Shown here in pieces: positions 26,898 through 36,446 of a stretch of 64,000 nt of DNA; positions within the stretch are counted from its first letter, which is position 1; every line of letters starts with the position of its first letter. The notes below the pieces were generated by a model. It saw nothing but the letters and a program-made list of their open reading frames with translations, was not told the DNA's origin and did no database searches. The translations under genes and the position numbers were made by a program. Source of the DNA: Nemorincola sp044225795 (GTDB lineage: Bacteria > Bacteroidota > Bacteroidia > Chitinophagales > Chitinophagaceae); the NCBI GenBank assembly GCA_044225795.1, contig JBGAIF010000001.1:372001-436000 (forward strand). The letters are read 5' to 3'.

Positions 26898-26926
26898 GCA
26901 GTTCGCCAAAGTAAGTATCAATAAAG

Positions 26927-26934
26927 TAATTTTG
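26927..26934 (+). promoter_or_regulatory. -7 promoter box of gldH
   Basis: TAATTTTG matches TAnnTTTG and lies 10 nt before the ATG at 26945, inside the 47-bp gap after yicC. Confidence 0.55.
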
Positions 26935-26944
26935 CGCATTGATC

Positions 26945-27448
26945 ATGAGCCGTAAATACCTGACATACCGCACATTTGTTTTCACGCTGGTCGTTCTCGG
27001 CACACTGGCCAGCTGTCTGCCTGCACCATACTTTCAGAAGCAAGAAGCGATACCCCAATATGCCTGGAATTACAATTTTAAGCCGGTATTCAGTTTTGAA
27101 ATCACTGACACGATACCTGATTACCAGCCCTATTTCATTATCCGCCATACCCAGGCATATCCTTACAACAACGTATGGGTTTGGGTATCTGTAAAAACTC
27201 CCGGAGATACTGTTGTAAAAAAGACCCGTGTAAACATTGTACTGGCAGAGGCTTCAGGCAAATGGCTGGGCAGAGGTATGGGTGAGATCTATGAACAGAG
27301 ATTACCGATAGACCTGTCTTCTGTGACCAACTTCCACAGCGCAGGTACTTATGAAGTGTCGCTGGAACAGAATATGCGCATCAACCCGCTACCAGATGTG
27401 CTGAATGTGGGCCTGCGCATTGAAAAGACACCATTCAGGAAGAACTAA
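26945..27448 (+). CDS. gldH: Gliding motility lipoprotein GldH
   Basis: This 167-aa lipoprotein has a lipobox LASC (Cys24). The mature part begins LPAPYFQKQEAIPQYAWNY and contains YPYNNVWVWVSVKTPGD and GKWLGRGMGEIYEQRLPI, which are typical of GldH. Members of this family are needed for gliding and are associated with the type IX secretion/gliding machinery in Flavobacterium. The histidine kinase gene starts 23 bp downstream, which suggests co-transcription. Confidence 0.9.
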   Translation: MSRKYLTYRTFVFTLVVLGTLASCLPAPYFQKQEAIPQYAWNYNFKPVFSFEITDTIPDYQPYFIIRHTQAYPYNNVWVWVSVKTPGDTVVKKTRVNIVLAEASGKWLGRGMGEIYEQRLPIDLSSVTNFHSAGTYEVSLEQNMRINPLPDVLNVGLRIEKTPFRKN

Positions 27449-27471
27449 CTTCCTGTGAACATATTTTATTT

Positions 27472-28437
27472 ATGCGTTTCTTCACTTCCATATATTTCAT
27501 TCTCCTGGCGTATATCATACTCGCCATCGGGTTTTGGGAGTGGAAGCTGCAAAAACAGAATGGCAGCATTTACGCGCAGCAGGTCATTACCCTCCGCACA
27601 CAAATAGACAGCTCCGCACATCCGTATGAATACAGGGAGCAAATGGACGCGCTGCACCACACCCTTTCTATGCGCAAAACGCAGTATGTGGGCGAAGGCG
27701 CAACATTCCTGTTTGTAATACTTATAGGCGCGTTTGTTGTCTATCGCTCATTTGCCCGCAGGATCATCTTATCGCGTCAGCAGAACAACTTTATGCTATC
27801 TGTAACTCATGAACTAAAGTCTCCCATTGCTGCCATGAAGCTAAACCTGCAGACATTGGAGAAACGCCAGCTTAGTGACGAGCAGAAAGCTCAACTGATA
27901 GACCGCTGCATCAGGGAGTCGAACCGGCTGAATGATCTTTGTAACAATATGCTGCTGGCATCTCAACTGGAGGGAAGACAATACAAAACTCAACGGGAAG
28001 ACATCAACCTGTCTGCTCTGATGGAAGATATTATTACGGGCTATGCTAACCGCTACCCGCAAAGATTTGAAGAGGAATTGACTCCGGGCATACATATATA
28101 CGGAGATAGGGTGATGCTGGAAATGGCCGTAAATAACCTGCTTGAGAACGCTATAAAATATACCCCTGCCGACAAACTCATCAGCGTATCACTATCCATG
28201 AAACAAAACGTCGCGGTAATAGTAGTGGCTGATAACGGAACAGGAATTCCTGAGAGTGAGAAGAAGCACATTTTCGAAAAATTCTACCGTGTAGGCAATG
28301 AAGAAAGCCGCAAGGCCAAGGGAACAGGGCTGGGCCTGTACCTTACCAACAAGATCGTATTACAACACAAAGGGCGTATCACCGTAAAAGATAACACGCC
28401 CTCAGGTTCTGTATTTGAGATCAGCATCCCGATGTAA
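27472..28437 (+). CDS. Membrane sensor histidine kinase (orphan)
   Basis: This 321-aa protein has two transmembrane helices (about 5-21 and 76-91) flanking a short periplasmic loop. The HisKA motif SVTHELKSPIAAMKL contains the phospho-acceptor His113. HATPase boxes are LLENAIKYTP (N), VADNGTGIPE (G1) and KGTGLGLYLTNKI (G2). There is no HAMP or PAS domain. No response regulator gene lies nearby, so the partner is encoded elsewhere. It follows gldH by 23 bp. Confidence 0.93.
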   Translation: MRFFTSIYFILLAYIILAIGFWEWKLQKQNGSIYAQQVITLRTQIDSSAHPYEYREQMDALHHTLSMRKTQYVGEGATFLFVILIGAFVVYRSFARRIILSRQQNNFMLSVTHELKSPIAAMKLNLQTLEKRQLSDEQKAQLIDRCIRESNRLNDLCNNMLLASQLEGRQYKTQREDINLSALMEDIITGYANRYPQRFEEELTPGIHIYGDRVMLEMAVNNLLENAIKYTPADKLISVSLSMKQNVAVIVVADNGTGIPESEKKHIFEKFYRVGNEESRKAKGTGLGLYLTNKIVLQHKGRITVKDNTPSGSVFEISIPM

Positions 28438-28443
28438 TACCGG

Positions 28444-29448
28444 CTATGGCACCTCTACCACATTCAGTATCTCATTGATTATTTGTTCTGATGTTACATT
28501 TTCCGCTTCCGCTTCGTAAGTGATACCGATACGGTGGCGCATCACATCATGACACACGGCACGTACATCTTCCGGTATCACATAGCCCCTGCGCTTGATG
28601 AAGGCATATGCTTTGGCCGCAAGCGCCAGGTTGATGCTGGAGCGTGGTGAGCCTCCGTAAGAAATGAATGGTTTCAGCTTAGCCAGTTTGTACTCTTCAG
28701 GGAAGCGTGTAGCGAATACGATATCGAGGATGTACTGCTCTATCTTTTCGTCCATATACACCTCACGCACCAAATGCCGGGCACGCATAATATCTTCCGT
28801 TGTTACCACCGGAGTTATTTTAGGCATACCACCGGGGTTCAGGTTAGTACGTATGATCTGGCGTTCTTCCTCTTTCTTGGGGTAGGTGATCACTATTTTC
28901 AGCATGAAGCGGTCCACCTGGGCTTCCGGAAGCTCATAAGTACCTTCCTGCTCAATGGGGTTTTGGGTTGCCAATACCAGGAATGGTTCCTCCAACTTGT
29001 AAGTATTGTCTCCAATGGTTACCTGGCGCTCCTGCATTGCTTCCAGCAAAGCGCTCTGCACTTTTGCCGGGGCGCGGTTGATCTCATCAGCAAGAATGAA
29101 GTTGGCGAATATTGGGCCCTTCCTTACCGCAAATTCATGAGCCTGCGGGTTATACACCATAGTACCGAGCACATCTGCCGGTAATAGATCGGGGGTAAAC
29201 TGTATGCGCGCAAAACGTGCATGGATAGCAGATGCCAGCGACTTAATTGCCAGCGTCTTTGCCAATCCGGGCACACCTTCCAATAACACGTGCCCGTTTG
29301 CCAGCAAGCCGATCATGAGGCGCTCTACCATTTGTTTTTGCCCCACTACGGCCTTATTGAGCTCCATGTTCAGCAATTCTATAAAAGCACTTTGCTGATG
29401 TATGCGCTCATTCAATTCACGAATGTCAACAGATGACGATATTTCCAT
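28444..29448 (-). CDS. MoxR-family AAA+ ATPase
   Basis: This 334-aa chaperone-like ATPase has Walker A GVPGLAKT, Walker B ILADEINRAP, sensor 1 LATQNPIEQEGTYELPEAQVDRF and a C-terminal lid domain. The family works with von Willebrand and DUF58 proteins in assembling metal cofactors or surface complexes. Those usual partner genes are not beside it here; it is convergent with the histidine kinase and next to a small unknown gene. Confidence 0.93.
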   Translation of the reverse strand: MEISSSVDIRELNERIHQQSAFIELLNMELNKAVVGQKQMVERLMIGLLANGHVLLEGVPGLAKTLAIKSLASAIHARFARIQFTPDLLPADVLGTMVYNPQAHEFAVRKGPIFANFILADEINRAPAKVQSALLEAMQERQVTIGDNTYKLEEPFLVLATQNPIEQEGTYELPEAQVDRFMLKIVITYPKKEEERQIIRTNLNPGGMPKITPVVTTEDIMRARHLVREVYMDEKIEQYILDIVFATRFPEEYKLAKLKPFISYGGSPRSSINLALAAKAYAFIKRRGYVIPEDVRAVCHDVMRHRIGITYEAEAENVTSEQIINEILNVVEVP

Positions 29449-29620
29449 ATGATCACAAATTTTTTAGAAGCCACCAAAAATAATCAGCCTGCGGGAATAT
29501 CAAACAAGCAGGAAACAGTTTTAACTTTTTTTAAAACTAATGTATCTGTTTTTATTCCTGAAAAAACGCCGGACAGCCGCTTTAATCCTATTTTCGCACC
29601 AGAAATCATCGACAGGAAAA

Positions 29621-29947
29621 ATGGAGTACTTTGAGCAAAGGTGGCATGATACAATGGTATTATTGCATGAACGCTTCGGCAAGACGCCGGACATGGAGGG
29701 GATCCTATTCCTGATAGGAGTAAATGAGTTAGGCAGACTCCCACGCCGAAAGTTCTCGAAAGAACAGAAACAGGACCTGATGCATATAGCAGTATGTACG
29801 CTGCTCTCACAGCATGGCTATTATGAACCGGCCGGCCGGGATTCAGATGGCTGGCCTCATTTTAATGAATTAAGACCGGTAGATATCAAGGGAATGGGTG
29901 GACAGGAACAACTGCTGAAGGAATGTATCATCACCTATTTCGAGTGA
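29621..29947 (+). CDS. Conserved small cytoplasmic protein of unknown function
   Basis: This 108-aa protein (ATG 29621, MEYFEQRWHDTMVLLHERFG) is acidic and largely helical and has no signal peptide. The central GILFLIGVNELGRLPRRKFSKEQKQ and later YYEPAGRDSDGWPHF look conserved, and I believe similar proteins are widespread in Bacteroidota, though no function is known to me. Alternative starts at 29540 would add a basic, unlikely N-terminus. A TATTTTCG box lies upstream. Confidence 0.7.
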   Translation: MEYFEQRWHDTMVLLHERFGKTPDMEGILFLIGVNELGRLPRRKFSKEQKQDLMHIAVCTLLSQHGYYEPAGRDSDGWPHFNELRPVDIKGMGGQEQLLKECIITYFE

Positions 29948-29972
29948 CATATGTAAAATAAATAATATAATA

Positions 29973-30350
29973 TCAGGGTCCGGAGATGTTCTTTGTCTCG
30001 GGACTCTTCTTCCAATTGTGCCAGAACGGATGGTACGGATACACACCGACAAACGTATCTGGAAATAACTCAGACAACGTCTTTTTGTGCCCCTGTTCCA
30101 GGTTTCTGGTCTCCTTTATTGCCGCCCAAAGATCTGCATACCGGACCTTTGTACCATCACGGAAGTAGCAATTAGATTTTTTACCAAACAAGCCAAACTT
30201 CATTCCGGCTTTAAGCTTTTCCACAATTACCCTATTGGGAACCACATCACTCATAGCAGTGACAAAATACAACAAAAACAATAACAAGCAAATAACATTT
30301 TTGGCTTTATTTAGAACAAAAAAAATAAAATCTAAATGAGGCATAAACAA
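29973..30350 (-). CDS. Hypothetical protein with hydrophobic N-terminus
   Basis: This frame encodes up to 125 aa. A hydrophobic segment (about 17-32, VICLLLFLLYFVTA) could be a signal peptide or membrane anchor, followed by a soluble part with KFGLFGKKSNCYFRDGTKV and aromatic HPFWHNW. It could also begin at Met33 (30254) as a cytoplasmic protein. No family was recognised. The region is AT-rich compared with its neighbours. Confidence 0.5.
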   Translation of the reverse strand: MFMPHLDFIFFVLNKAKNVICLLLFLLYFVTAMSDVVPNRVIVEKLKAGMKFGLFGKKSNCYFRDGTKVRYADLWAAIKETRNLEQGHKKTLSELFPDTFVGVYPYHPFWHNWKKSPETKNISGP

Positions 30351-30435
30351 TTATTGATCTATCTTTTATATAAGATTTTTTATTTAATGCGTGATATTTG
30401 ATAAAATAAGCATGTATATACACCAAATAAACAGG

Positions 30436-31218
30436 CTAATAAAAAATCCTGATGACGGGGAAGCGAGTGTTTACATTATTGGTTTCAATGCCGAGCAAAG
30501 AAGCCATCTTATCATGATTGAGTGCAAGCTCGAGGAAGTCAGCGTTATTGAACCTGCAAAGCGGTGCGCCTTCCGGCACATCACTATAATTGTTGCATAT
30601 AGTGACAATATCTTTTGATCTGAGCAATTTTATCCGGAATGGCCGGGGTCCTATGAGCCGGTCAAATTGCTCCCTGTTGATATCCAATACTACATTTTCA
30701 AATCTGTCAACATACAGAATATTACATTCTACACCTGTGTCTGTAACACGGGGTTGTAATAATTTTGGCGCATGCTTTATCTCACATGACGGAAAAGGGA
30801 TATTACCTGCCAGGACAGAAGCTGCTGCCTGCCCTGCTTTGTCCATCCAGTCGGCAAAAGAGAAAGGACCAATGAATTCATGGCACATATAACTGCGCTC
30901 GCAAGAGCCAAATGCAAGTGGAAGCAGACCATTATCGGGAGCGACGAAAAAGAAGCCTCCCTTTTCTGCCAGGATCAGAGACCGGGCCTCCCCGGCAAAT
31001 ACCTCAACAGGAACGATGTGTATGGTACCTGCAGGAAAATGTTTGTACGCCGATAACAAAAGATATGCAGCCTGCTGCAGATCGTACTGGCTGGTATGAT
31101 GCGATATATCTATTACAGGCGTACCCGGCAGGTAACGCATCAGTATTGCTTTTGCAACAGTTACTGATGTATCCCTCGTTCCGAGATCGGTCAATAATGT
31201 GATCACACCTCCGCTCAC
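30436..31218 (-). CDS. SAM hydroxide adenosyltransferase (DUF62 / chlorinase-fluorinase family)
   Basis: The 260-aa protein hydrolyses S-adenosylmethionine with hydroxide to adenosine and methionine. Family motifs are the start ITLLTDLGTRD, IDISHHTSQYD, the VAPDNGLLPLAF loop and NILYVDRFENVVLDI. The Asp/Arg/His triad of the hydrolase branch is consistent with the D-R-H pattern but I did not align every residue. ATG at 31275 is possible but overlaps the infB terminator and lies before a TATTTTCG promoter-like box (31250-31243), so GTG at 31218 is preferred. Confidence 0.85.
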   Translation of the reverse strand: MSGGVITLLTDLGTRDTSVTVAKAILMRYLPGTPVIDISHHTSQYDLQQAAYLLLSAYKHFPAGTIHIVPVEVFAGEARSLILAEKGGFFFVAPDNGLLPLAFGSCERSYMCHEFIGPFSFADWMDKAGQAAASVLAGNIPFPSCEIKHAPKLLQPRVTDTGVECNILYVDRFENVVLDINREQFDRLIGPRPFRIKLLRSKDIVTICNNYSDVPEGAPLCRFNNADFLELALNHDKMASLLGIETNNVNTRFPVIRIFY

Positions 31219-31262
31219 AGAGAAACTATTCTGACTATGCTCCGAAAATACGCCAATAAAAC

Positions 31263-31287
31263 GAAAGCCCCGCAATGCGGGGCTTTC
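31263..31287 (-). terminator. Rho-independent terminator after infB
   Basis: Perfect 11-bp arms GAAAGCCCCGC and the complement with a 3-nt loop are followed on the minus strand by a T-rich tract. It closes the rimP-nusA-infB operon 20 nt after the infB stop. Confidence 0.9.
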
Positions 31288-31306
31288 ACATATGCTTTCA
31301 TACTTC

Positions 31307-34300
31307 TTACAAAGTACGTTTTACTTCTATTTCGTCATATCCTTCGATGATGTCGCCAACACGAACATCGCTGTAGTTCTTAATAGAAAGGCCGCATTCA
31401 TAACCGGCATTCACTTCCTTCACATCATCCTTGAAACGTTTCAGAGAAGCAAGTTCACCGTTGTAAATAACAATACCATCGCGGATGAGGTTCAGCTTGG
31501 TCTGGCGTGTCATTTTTCCATCAAGCACGTAACAACCGGCAATAGTACCTACGCCGCTGATCTTGTACACCTCGCGCACTTCGATATTGCATACCGTCTT
31601 CTTCTCGACCTTAGGCTCAAGCAGCCCTTCCATAGCGCTCTTGATCTCCTCGATGGCGTCGTAGATGATGGAATATGTGCGTATCTCGATATTCTCCTGG
31701 TCGGCAAGTTTTGCAGCCTGCATAGAAGGCCGTACCTGGAAACCAATGATAATTGCATCTGACGCGGTAGCCAGCAATACATCGCTCTCGGTGATCTGGC
31801 CCACGCCCTTGTGCACCACATTGATGGCCACTTCCTGCGTAGAGAGTTTCTGCAACGAATCGCTCAACGCTTCTACAGAACCATCGAAGTCGCCCTTGAT
31901 GATAACACCCAGCTCCTTGAAGTTGCCCAGCGCCAGTCGGCGTCCGATCTCATCAAGCGTAATGTGCTTGCGTGCACGGATACCCTGCTCACGCAATATC
32001 TGCGCCCTGTGATTTGCCAGTTCCTTTGCATCATCCTCGTCCTCAAACACCCTGAACTTCTCACCGGCCTGTGGTGCACCATTCAGACCCAATACCTGAA
32101 CCGGTGTAGATGGCCCGGCTGTCTGCACGCGCTGACCACGTTCGTTGAACATGGCCTTTATCTTACCAAAGTATTGTCCGCAGGCGATCATATCCCCCTG
32201 GCTCAGGGTGCCATTCTGGACCAGTATCGTTGACTGGTAACCACGGCCCTTATCCAGCGATGCCTCAATAACGCTACCGGCAGCCGGACGATCCGGATTT
32301 GCCTTCAGCTCCAGCAGCTCTGCCTCAAGTCCTATCTTTTCCAGCAACAGGTCTATGTTAAGTCCTTTCTTAGCAGATATTTCCTGGCTCTGGTATTTAC
32401 CACCCCAGTCTTCAACCAGGATATTCATCTGGGCAAGCTGCTCTTTGATCTTTTCAGGATTAGCTCCTTCTTTATCTATTTTGTTGATCGCAAATACCAT
32501 TGGCAGATTTGCCGCTTGTGCATGCGATATTGCTTCTTTTGTCTGAGGCATAATAGCATCGTCTGCAGCTACCACGATCACGGCTACGTCGGCCACCTTG
32601 GCACCACGGGCACGCATAGCGGTAAATGCTTCGTGACCCGGAGTATCGAGGAATGTTATCTTCTTGCCGGTAGATGTTGTTACCTGGTATGCCCCGATGT
32701 GCTGCGTGATACCACCTGCCTCTCCCGCTACCACATTCGCACTGCGTATGTAGTCGAGCAAGGATGTTTTACCATGGTCAACGTGACCCATGATGGTAAC
32801 GATAGGCGCTCTTGGCTTCAGATCTTCTTCAGCATCCACTTCTTCCACCTCATCTTCAGTTTCCTGCTCGAGGTTGATGAATTCAACGTCATAACCGAAT
32901 TCGCTGGCAACCAATTCGATAACTTCCGCATCAAGACGCTGGTTGATAGATACCATGATGCCAAGGCTCATACACTTGCTGATAACATCGGCAAAGCTTA
33001 CATCAAGGAGGCTGGCCAGTTCACTTACAGAAATGAACTCTGTTACCTGAATCACATTGCTTTGTTCCGCATTTTCAGCAGCCGCACGTTTGTCGGCCAT
33101 TTCGTCGCGCTTATTACGACGGTATTTTGCTTTCAGGTTCTTGCCGCGTGTTGACCCGGACAGTTTAGCCTGTGTCTCACGAATCTTATCCTGGATAGCT
33201 TTTGTATCAATCTCCTGTTGTTGCGGCGTAATAGGCGCATTTCTTTGACCGCCACCACGGCGATCGCCGCCATGCCTGTTGTCTCTGCGGTCTCCAAAAC
33301 CGGTACCCGGCCCACGACGGTCACGGCCGCCGGGATGCCCGCCACCCTGGTGTCCGCCGCCCTGGAATCCTTGTCCGGTGCCCGGCCTGTTGTCACGAGG
33401 TCCGCGGTTGTCTCCACCGGCTCCCGGTGTGCCCGGTTTATGTGTCTCCGGTTTCTTCTCTACAGGTATGCGTTTACGCTTGCGTTTTTCGCCGCGGTCC
33501 GCACCACCACCTCTGTTATCGGGCCTGTTACCGGATGGTTGTGATACCGGCAGTTCTATCCTGCCAATGATCTTTGGTCCTTCCAGCTTAGGTGCCTTCA
33601 TTTCTATATGCTCCGGCTTGCTTGCATCATCATCCGTATCATCACTCGCACTGCCTGGTGCTTCAGGAACGGCAACTACCGGAGCCGGTGGTGTTACCAC
33701 TTCTTCTGGTGTTTCTTCCTTCGCTTTTGATTTAGCAGCCTTTGCCGGCTTTTCTTCTTCCTTCTCTGTTTCTTTCTTTTTTGCGGCAGCACCCTTCTTC
33801 GGACGTGAAGAGAGGTTCATGTCGTCAAGATTGATCTTTCCGAGTATGTTCGGGCCACCTATCTTGGGGGCTTTGATATCTACATGCGCCGGCGCTTCTG
33901 TTTCTTCTTCTTCCTTCGCCTTTGCTTTTGTTGCTTTAGCAGCTGGCTTTTCCTCTACAGGATCAACAGGCGCCTCTGCAACCTCCTTCCTGGCCGCAGT
34001 CTCTTCTTTAGCGGGTTTTACCGCTACCTTCTTTGGCTCCTCTTTTGCTACTTCCTTAGGTTTTTCGGCCTCCTTAGGCTTCTCTTCCTTTGCCTTTACT
34101 TCAGGTGCAGGCTCTTCTTTCTTATCCTTGGCGGTCAGGTCCAGGTCGTCCTTGGTCTTTTTCAGCGTATCCAGCAGGGAACCTTTCGGCAATGCGATCT
34201 GCTCGCTCTTGCGTTTGGCGGCTTTGTCTTGCGCAAACTCCACCTGCAAGGCGTTATACATCTGCTCCGTCAACTTGGTACTCGGGTTATTGCTTACCTC

Positions 34301-34402
34301 AAAGCCTTTTTCATGGAGGAACTCCAAAAGGGTTTCCCTGCCAATGTTAAACTCTTTGGCTGCAGCCAGTAACCTGGGTGTCTTTGATGTTTCTGTACTC
34401 AT
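31307..34402 (-). CDS. infB: Translation initiation factor IF-2
   Basis: This 1031-aa protein brings initiator tRNA to the 30S subunit. The GTPase domain has GHVDHGKTSLL (G1, near residue 537), DTPGHEAF (G3) and NKIDKE (G4). Domains II-IV follow to the C-terminus. The first roughly 450 residues are a low-complexity linker with Lys/Ala/Glu/Pro repeats, several repeats of the APKIGGPNILGKI type and a Gly/Arg/Asp RGG-like patch, as seen in other Bacteroidota IF-2. It is the last gene of the operon, 144 bp after nusA. Confidence 0.97.
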   Translation of the reverse strand: MSTETSKTPRLLAAAKEFNIGRETLLEFLHEKGFEVSNNPSTKLTEQMYNALQVEFAQDKAAKRKSEQIALPKGSLLDTLKKTKDDLDLTAKDKKEEPAPEVKAKEEKPKEAEKPKEVAKEEPKKVAVKPAKEETAARKEVAEAPVDPVEEKPAAKATKAKAKEEEETEAPAHVDIKAPKIGGPNILGKINLDDMNLSSRPKKGAAAKKKETEKEEEKPAKAAKSKAKEETPEEVVTPPAPVVAVPEAPGSASDDTDDDASKPEHIEMKAPKLEGPKIIGRIELPVSQPSGNRPDNRGGGADRGEKRKRKRIPVEKKPETHKPGTPGAGGDNRGPRDNRPGTGQGFQGGGHQGGGHPGGRDRRGPGTGFGDRRDNRHGGDRRGGGQRNAPITPQQQEIDTKAIQDKIRETQAKLSGSTRGKNLKAKYRRNKRDEMADKRAAAENAEQSNVIQVTEFISVSELASLLDVSFADVISKCMSLGIMVSINQRLDAEVIELVASEFGYDVEFINLEQETEDEVEEVDAEEDLKPRAPIVTIMGHVDHGKTSLLDYIRSANVVAGEAGGITQHIGAYQVTTSTGKKITFLDTPGHEAFTAMRARGAKVADVAVIVVAADDAIMPQTKEAISHAQAANLPMVFAINKIDKEGANPEKIKEQLAQMNILVEDWGGKYQSQEISAKKGLNIDLLLEKIGLEAELLELKANPDRPAAGSVIEASLDKGRGYQSTILVQNGTLSQGDMIACGQYFGKIKAMFNERGQRVQTAGPSTPVQVLGLNGAPQAGEKFRVFEDEDDAKELANHRAQILREQGIRARKHITLDEIGRRLALGNFKELGVIIKGDFDGSVEALSDSLQKLSTQEVAINVVHKGVGQITESDVLLATASDAIIIGFQVRPSMQAAKLADQENIEIRTYSIIYDAIEEIKSAMEGLLEPKVEKKTVCNIEVREVYKISGVGTIAGCYVLDGKMTRQTKLNLIRDGIVIYNGELASLKRFKDDVKEVNAGYECGLSIKNYSDVRVGDIIEGYDEIEVKRTL

Positions 34403-34546
34403 TCTTTCGTTTTCCTTCTGAAATTTTATGCCAAAGTCACCTTCAGCCCTGAGCCTTATATACTACAAACCTACATTTTTTACCCGAAAATGGCGCTCAG
34501 ACCACCTTCTTCCTATTACTTTTTTTGCGGTCGCCCGCGGTATTGT

Positions 34547-35791
34547 TTATTCGTTACTGAACTCCGCTTCGAGTATCCTGCGCACTTCGCTCACTGTCTC
34601 TTCTTCAAGGTCTGTACGGCGGATCAGTTCTTCTGCTGACAGATCAAGTACACTCAGCGCAGTATCGCAACCAATACGCTTGAACTCGTCAATAACCCAT
34701 GGTTCGATCTCATCTGCAAATTCATCGAGGTCGATATCGTATTCAACCTCTTCCTTCACATCGCGGTAAACATCAATGCTGAAACCGGTCAGTTCCTGTG
34801 CCAGCTTAATATTCACACCCTTTTTACCAATGGCCAGGGACACCTGGTCCGGATCGAGGTACACATCGGCACTATGATCTTCATTATTCAGCTCCATTTT
34901 ATTGATACGTGCCGGCGTAAGCGCGCGTTGCAGCAATAACTGGATATTGTTAGTATAATTGATGATGTCAATGTTCTCATTGCGCAGCTCACGTACAATA
35001 CCGTGGATACGGCTTCCCTTCATACCCACACATGCACCCACCGGATCTATACGGTCGTCGTAGCTTTCTACAGCCACTTTGGCACGCTCTCCGGGCTCCC
35101 TTACTATTTTCTTCACCACTATAAGGCCGTCCATTATTTCCGGAACTTCTATTTCCAGCAGTTTCTCCAGGAATGAAGGATGTGTACGGCTCAGTATGAT
35201 GATAGGAGAGTTGTTGCGCATCTCTACCTTCTTCACCACCGCGCGAACGCTCTCGCCTTTTTTGAAAAAGTCTGTAGGTATCTGCTCCGACTTAGGCATG
35301 ATCAGTTCATTACCTTCATCATCGAGCAGCAATATTTCCTTCTTCCATATCTGGTACACCTCTCCGCTGATGATGTCGCCGATGCGGTCGGCATATTTTT
35401 TCAGCAAGTTGTTCTTCTTCAGGTCTCCGATACGCGCGGCAAGTGTTTGCTTGGCGGCAAGTATGGCGCGACGGCCAAAGTTGCGTACATCTACTTCCTC
35501 ATACACTTCTTCACCTACGCTATAATCAGGCTCTATCTGTATAGCTTCGGAATATGGTATCTGTACGTTTCCATCCTCCACCATATCATCCTCCACTATC
35601 TCGCGGCGACGGAATATTTCAAGGTCGCCCGTCTGGTCGTTCACAATTACGTCAAAGTTTTCATCTGTGCCATACTTCTTACGCAGCAGCGTTTTGAAAA
35701 CGTCTTCTAAAACCTTCATTAAGGTAGGCCTGTCAATGTTTTCGGCGTCTTTAAACTCCTGGAACGAGTCAATGAGATTGATACTTGCCAT
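34547..35791 (-). CDS. nusA: Transcription termination/antitermination factor NusA
   Basis: This 414-aa RNA-polymerase-binding protein has the N-terminal domain, an S1 domain (about 130-200, ISGEVYQIWKKEILLLDDEG), then KH1 and KH2 (GACVGMKGSRIHGIVRELRNENIDI and LAIGKKGVNIKLAQELTG). An acidic C-terminal extension (EEVEYDIDLDEFADEIEPW) ends the protein. It follows rimP by 36 bp, and the short gap includes a small CCCC/GGGG hairpin. Confidence 0.97.
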   Translation of the reverse strand: MASINLIDSFQEFKDAENIDRPTLMKVLEDVFKTLLRKKYGTDENFDVIVNDQTGDLEIFRRREIVEDDMVEDGNVQIPYSEAIQIEPDYSVGEEVYEEVDVRNFGRRAILAAKQTLAARIGDLKKNNLLKKYADRIGDIISGEVYQIWKKEILLLDDEGNELIMPKSEQIPTDFFKKGESVRAVVKKVEMRNNSPIIILSRTHPSFLEKLLEIEVPEIMDGLIVVKKIVREPGERAKVAVESYDDRIDPVGACVGMKGSRIHGIVRELRNENIDIINYTNNIQLLLQRALTPARINKMELNNEDHSADVYLDPDQVSLAIGKKGVNIKLAQELTGFSIDVYRDVKEEVEYDIDLDEFADEIEPWVIDEFKRIGCDTALSVLDLSAEELIRRTDLEEETVSEVRRILEAEFSNE

Positions 35792-35827
35792 ATACGGTCT
35801 GTTTACTTCCCCATTGCGGGGTCTGAT

Positions 35828-36286
35828 TTAAAAAATGATTTGAACTACTGTAGTTTTAATGTTAGAAAATGGTATCTCTGTTATTATTGTCTGCTCTTTT
35901 TGCTTCTTGCCTTTTATTTCCAGCGTCACGTGGTCTTCGGCCACTTCCTTTAATATGCCTGTCTTCTCTGCGCCTTCCTTATCCGTTACCGTTACTTTTC
36001 TGCCGACATTCTTTTTGTACTGGCGTTGCTGCATCAGGGGCTCATCTACCCCCGGACTTGAAACCTCCAAGGAGAAGTCTCCTTCCGGAAACATCTGCGC
36101 GGCTTCTATCTGCGCATATAGTTTACGATTCACTGTGCCGCTCTTCTCAATAGAGAACCCACTGTCCGCATCGAGGTAAACCTTGATGTTATTGATCGGT
36201 TTCACCTTTATGTTCACTATGAATATATCCGTGCCATCGAGCAGCGGCTCCAGTAAAGCATAAATTTTTTCTGTTATCTCAGCCAT
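35828..36286 (-). CDS. rimP: Ribosome maturation factor RimP
   Basis: This 152-aa protein helps 30S subunit assembly. Typical motifs are VYLDADSGFSIEKSGTVNR and LEVSSPGVDEPL, then the C-terminal SH3-like domain (VGRKVTVTDKEG and VTLEIKGKK). The ATG at 36286 is used; a longer in-frame start at 36355 lies upstream of the leader hairpin and the -7 box, so it is rejected. It leads the rimP-nusA-infB operon. Confidence 0.95.
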   Translation of the reverse strand: MAEITEKIYALLEPLLDGTDIFIVNIKVKPINNIKVYLDADSGFSIEKSGTVNRKLYAQIEAAQMFPEGDFSLEVSSPGVDEPLMQQRQYKKNVGRKVTVTDKEGAEKTGILKEVAEDHVTLEIKGKKQKEQTIITEIPFSNIKTTVVQIIF

Positions 36287-36297
36287 ATTCAAAAAAC

Positions 36298-36321
36298 GAG
36301 GGGACAACCATGTGTCCCCTC
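36298..36321 (-). promoter_or_regulatory. Leader hairpin immediately before rimP
   Basis: Perfect 9-bp arms GAGGGGACA (36298-36306) and TGTCCCCTC (36313-36321) with a 6-nt loop lie in the 5' leader, 11 nt before the rimP ATG. The position suggests control of translation or binding by a product of the operon. The strand has no T tract, so it is not a normal terminator. Confidence 0.5.
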
Positions 36322-36341
36322 TCTTTGTTTCAATTCCATTG

Positions 36342-36349
36342 CAAATGTA
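36342..36349 (-). promoter_or_regulatory. -7 promoter box of the rimP-nusA-infB operon
   Basis: TACATTTG on the minus strand fits TAnnTTTG, 55 nt before the rimP ATG and upstream of the leader hairpin. Confidence 0.55.
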
Positions 36350-36434
36350 CAACATTTTTCAATCCTGCAGGCACTTTCCGATTTATTATATTTAATTATG
36401 TTTCCATTAACGTACTGTGAACTTCCCGTTTATC

Positions 36435-36442
36435 TATCTTTG
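36435..36442 (+). promoter_or_regulatory. -7 promoter box of the DUF4834 gene
   Basis: TATCTTTG matches TAnnTTTG and lies 4 nt before the ATG at 36447, predicting a near-leaderless mRNA. Confidence 0.55.
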
Positions 36443-36446
36443 GCGT

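Noticed and set aside
33279..34421. 380-aa plus-strand frame opposite infB
   Set aside because: It mirrors the low-complexity Lys/Glu/Ala-rich linker of IF-2, which explains its composition; the infB assignment is certain.
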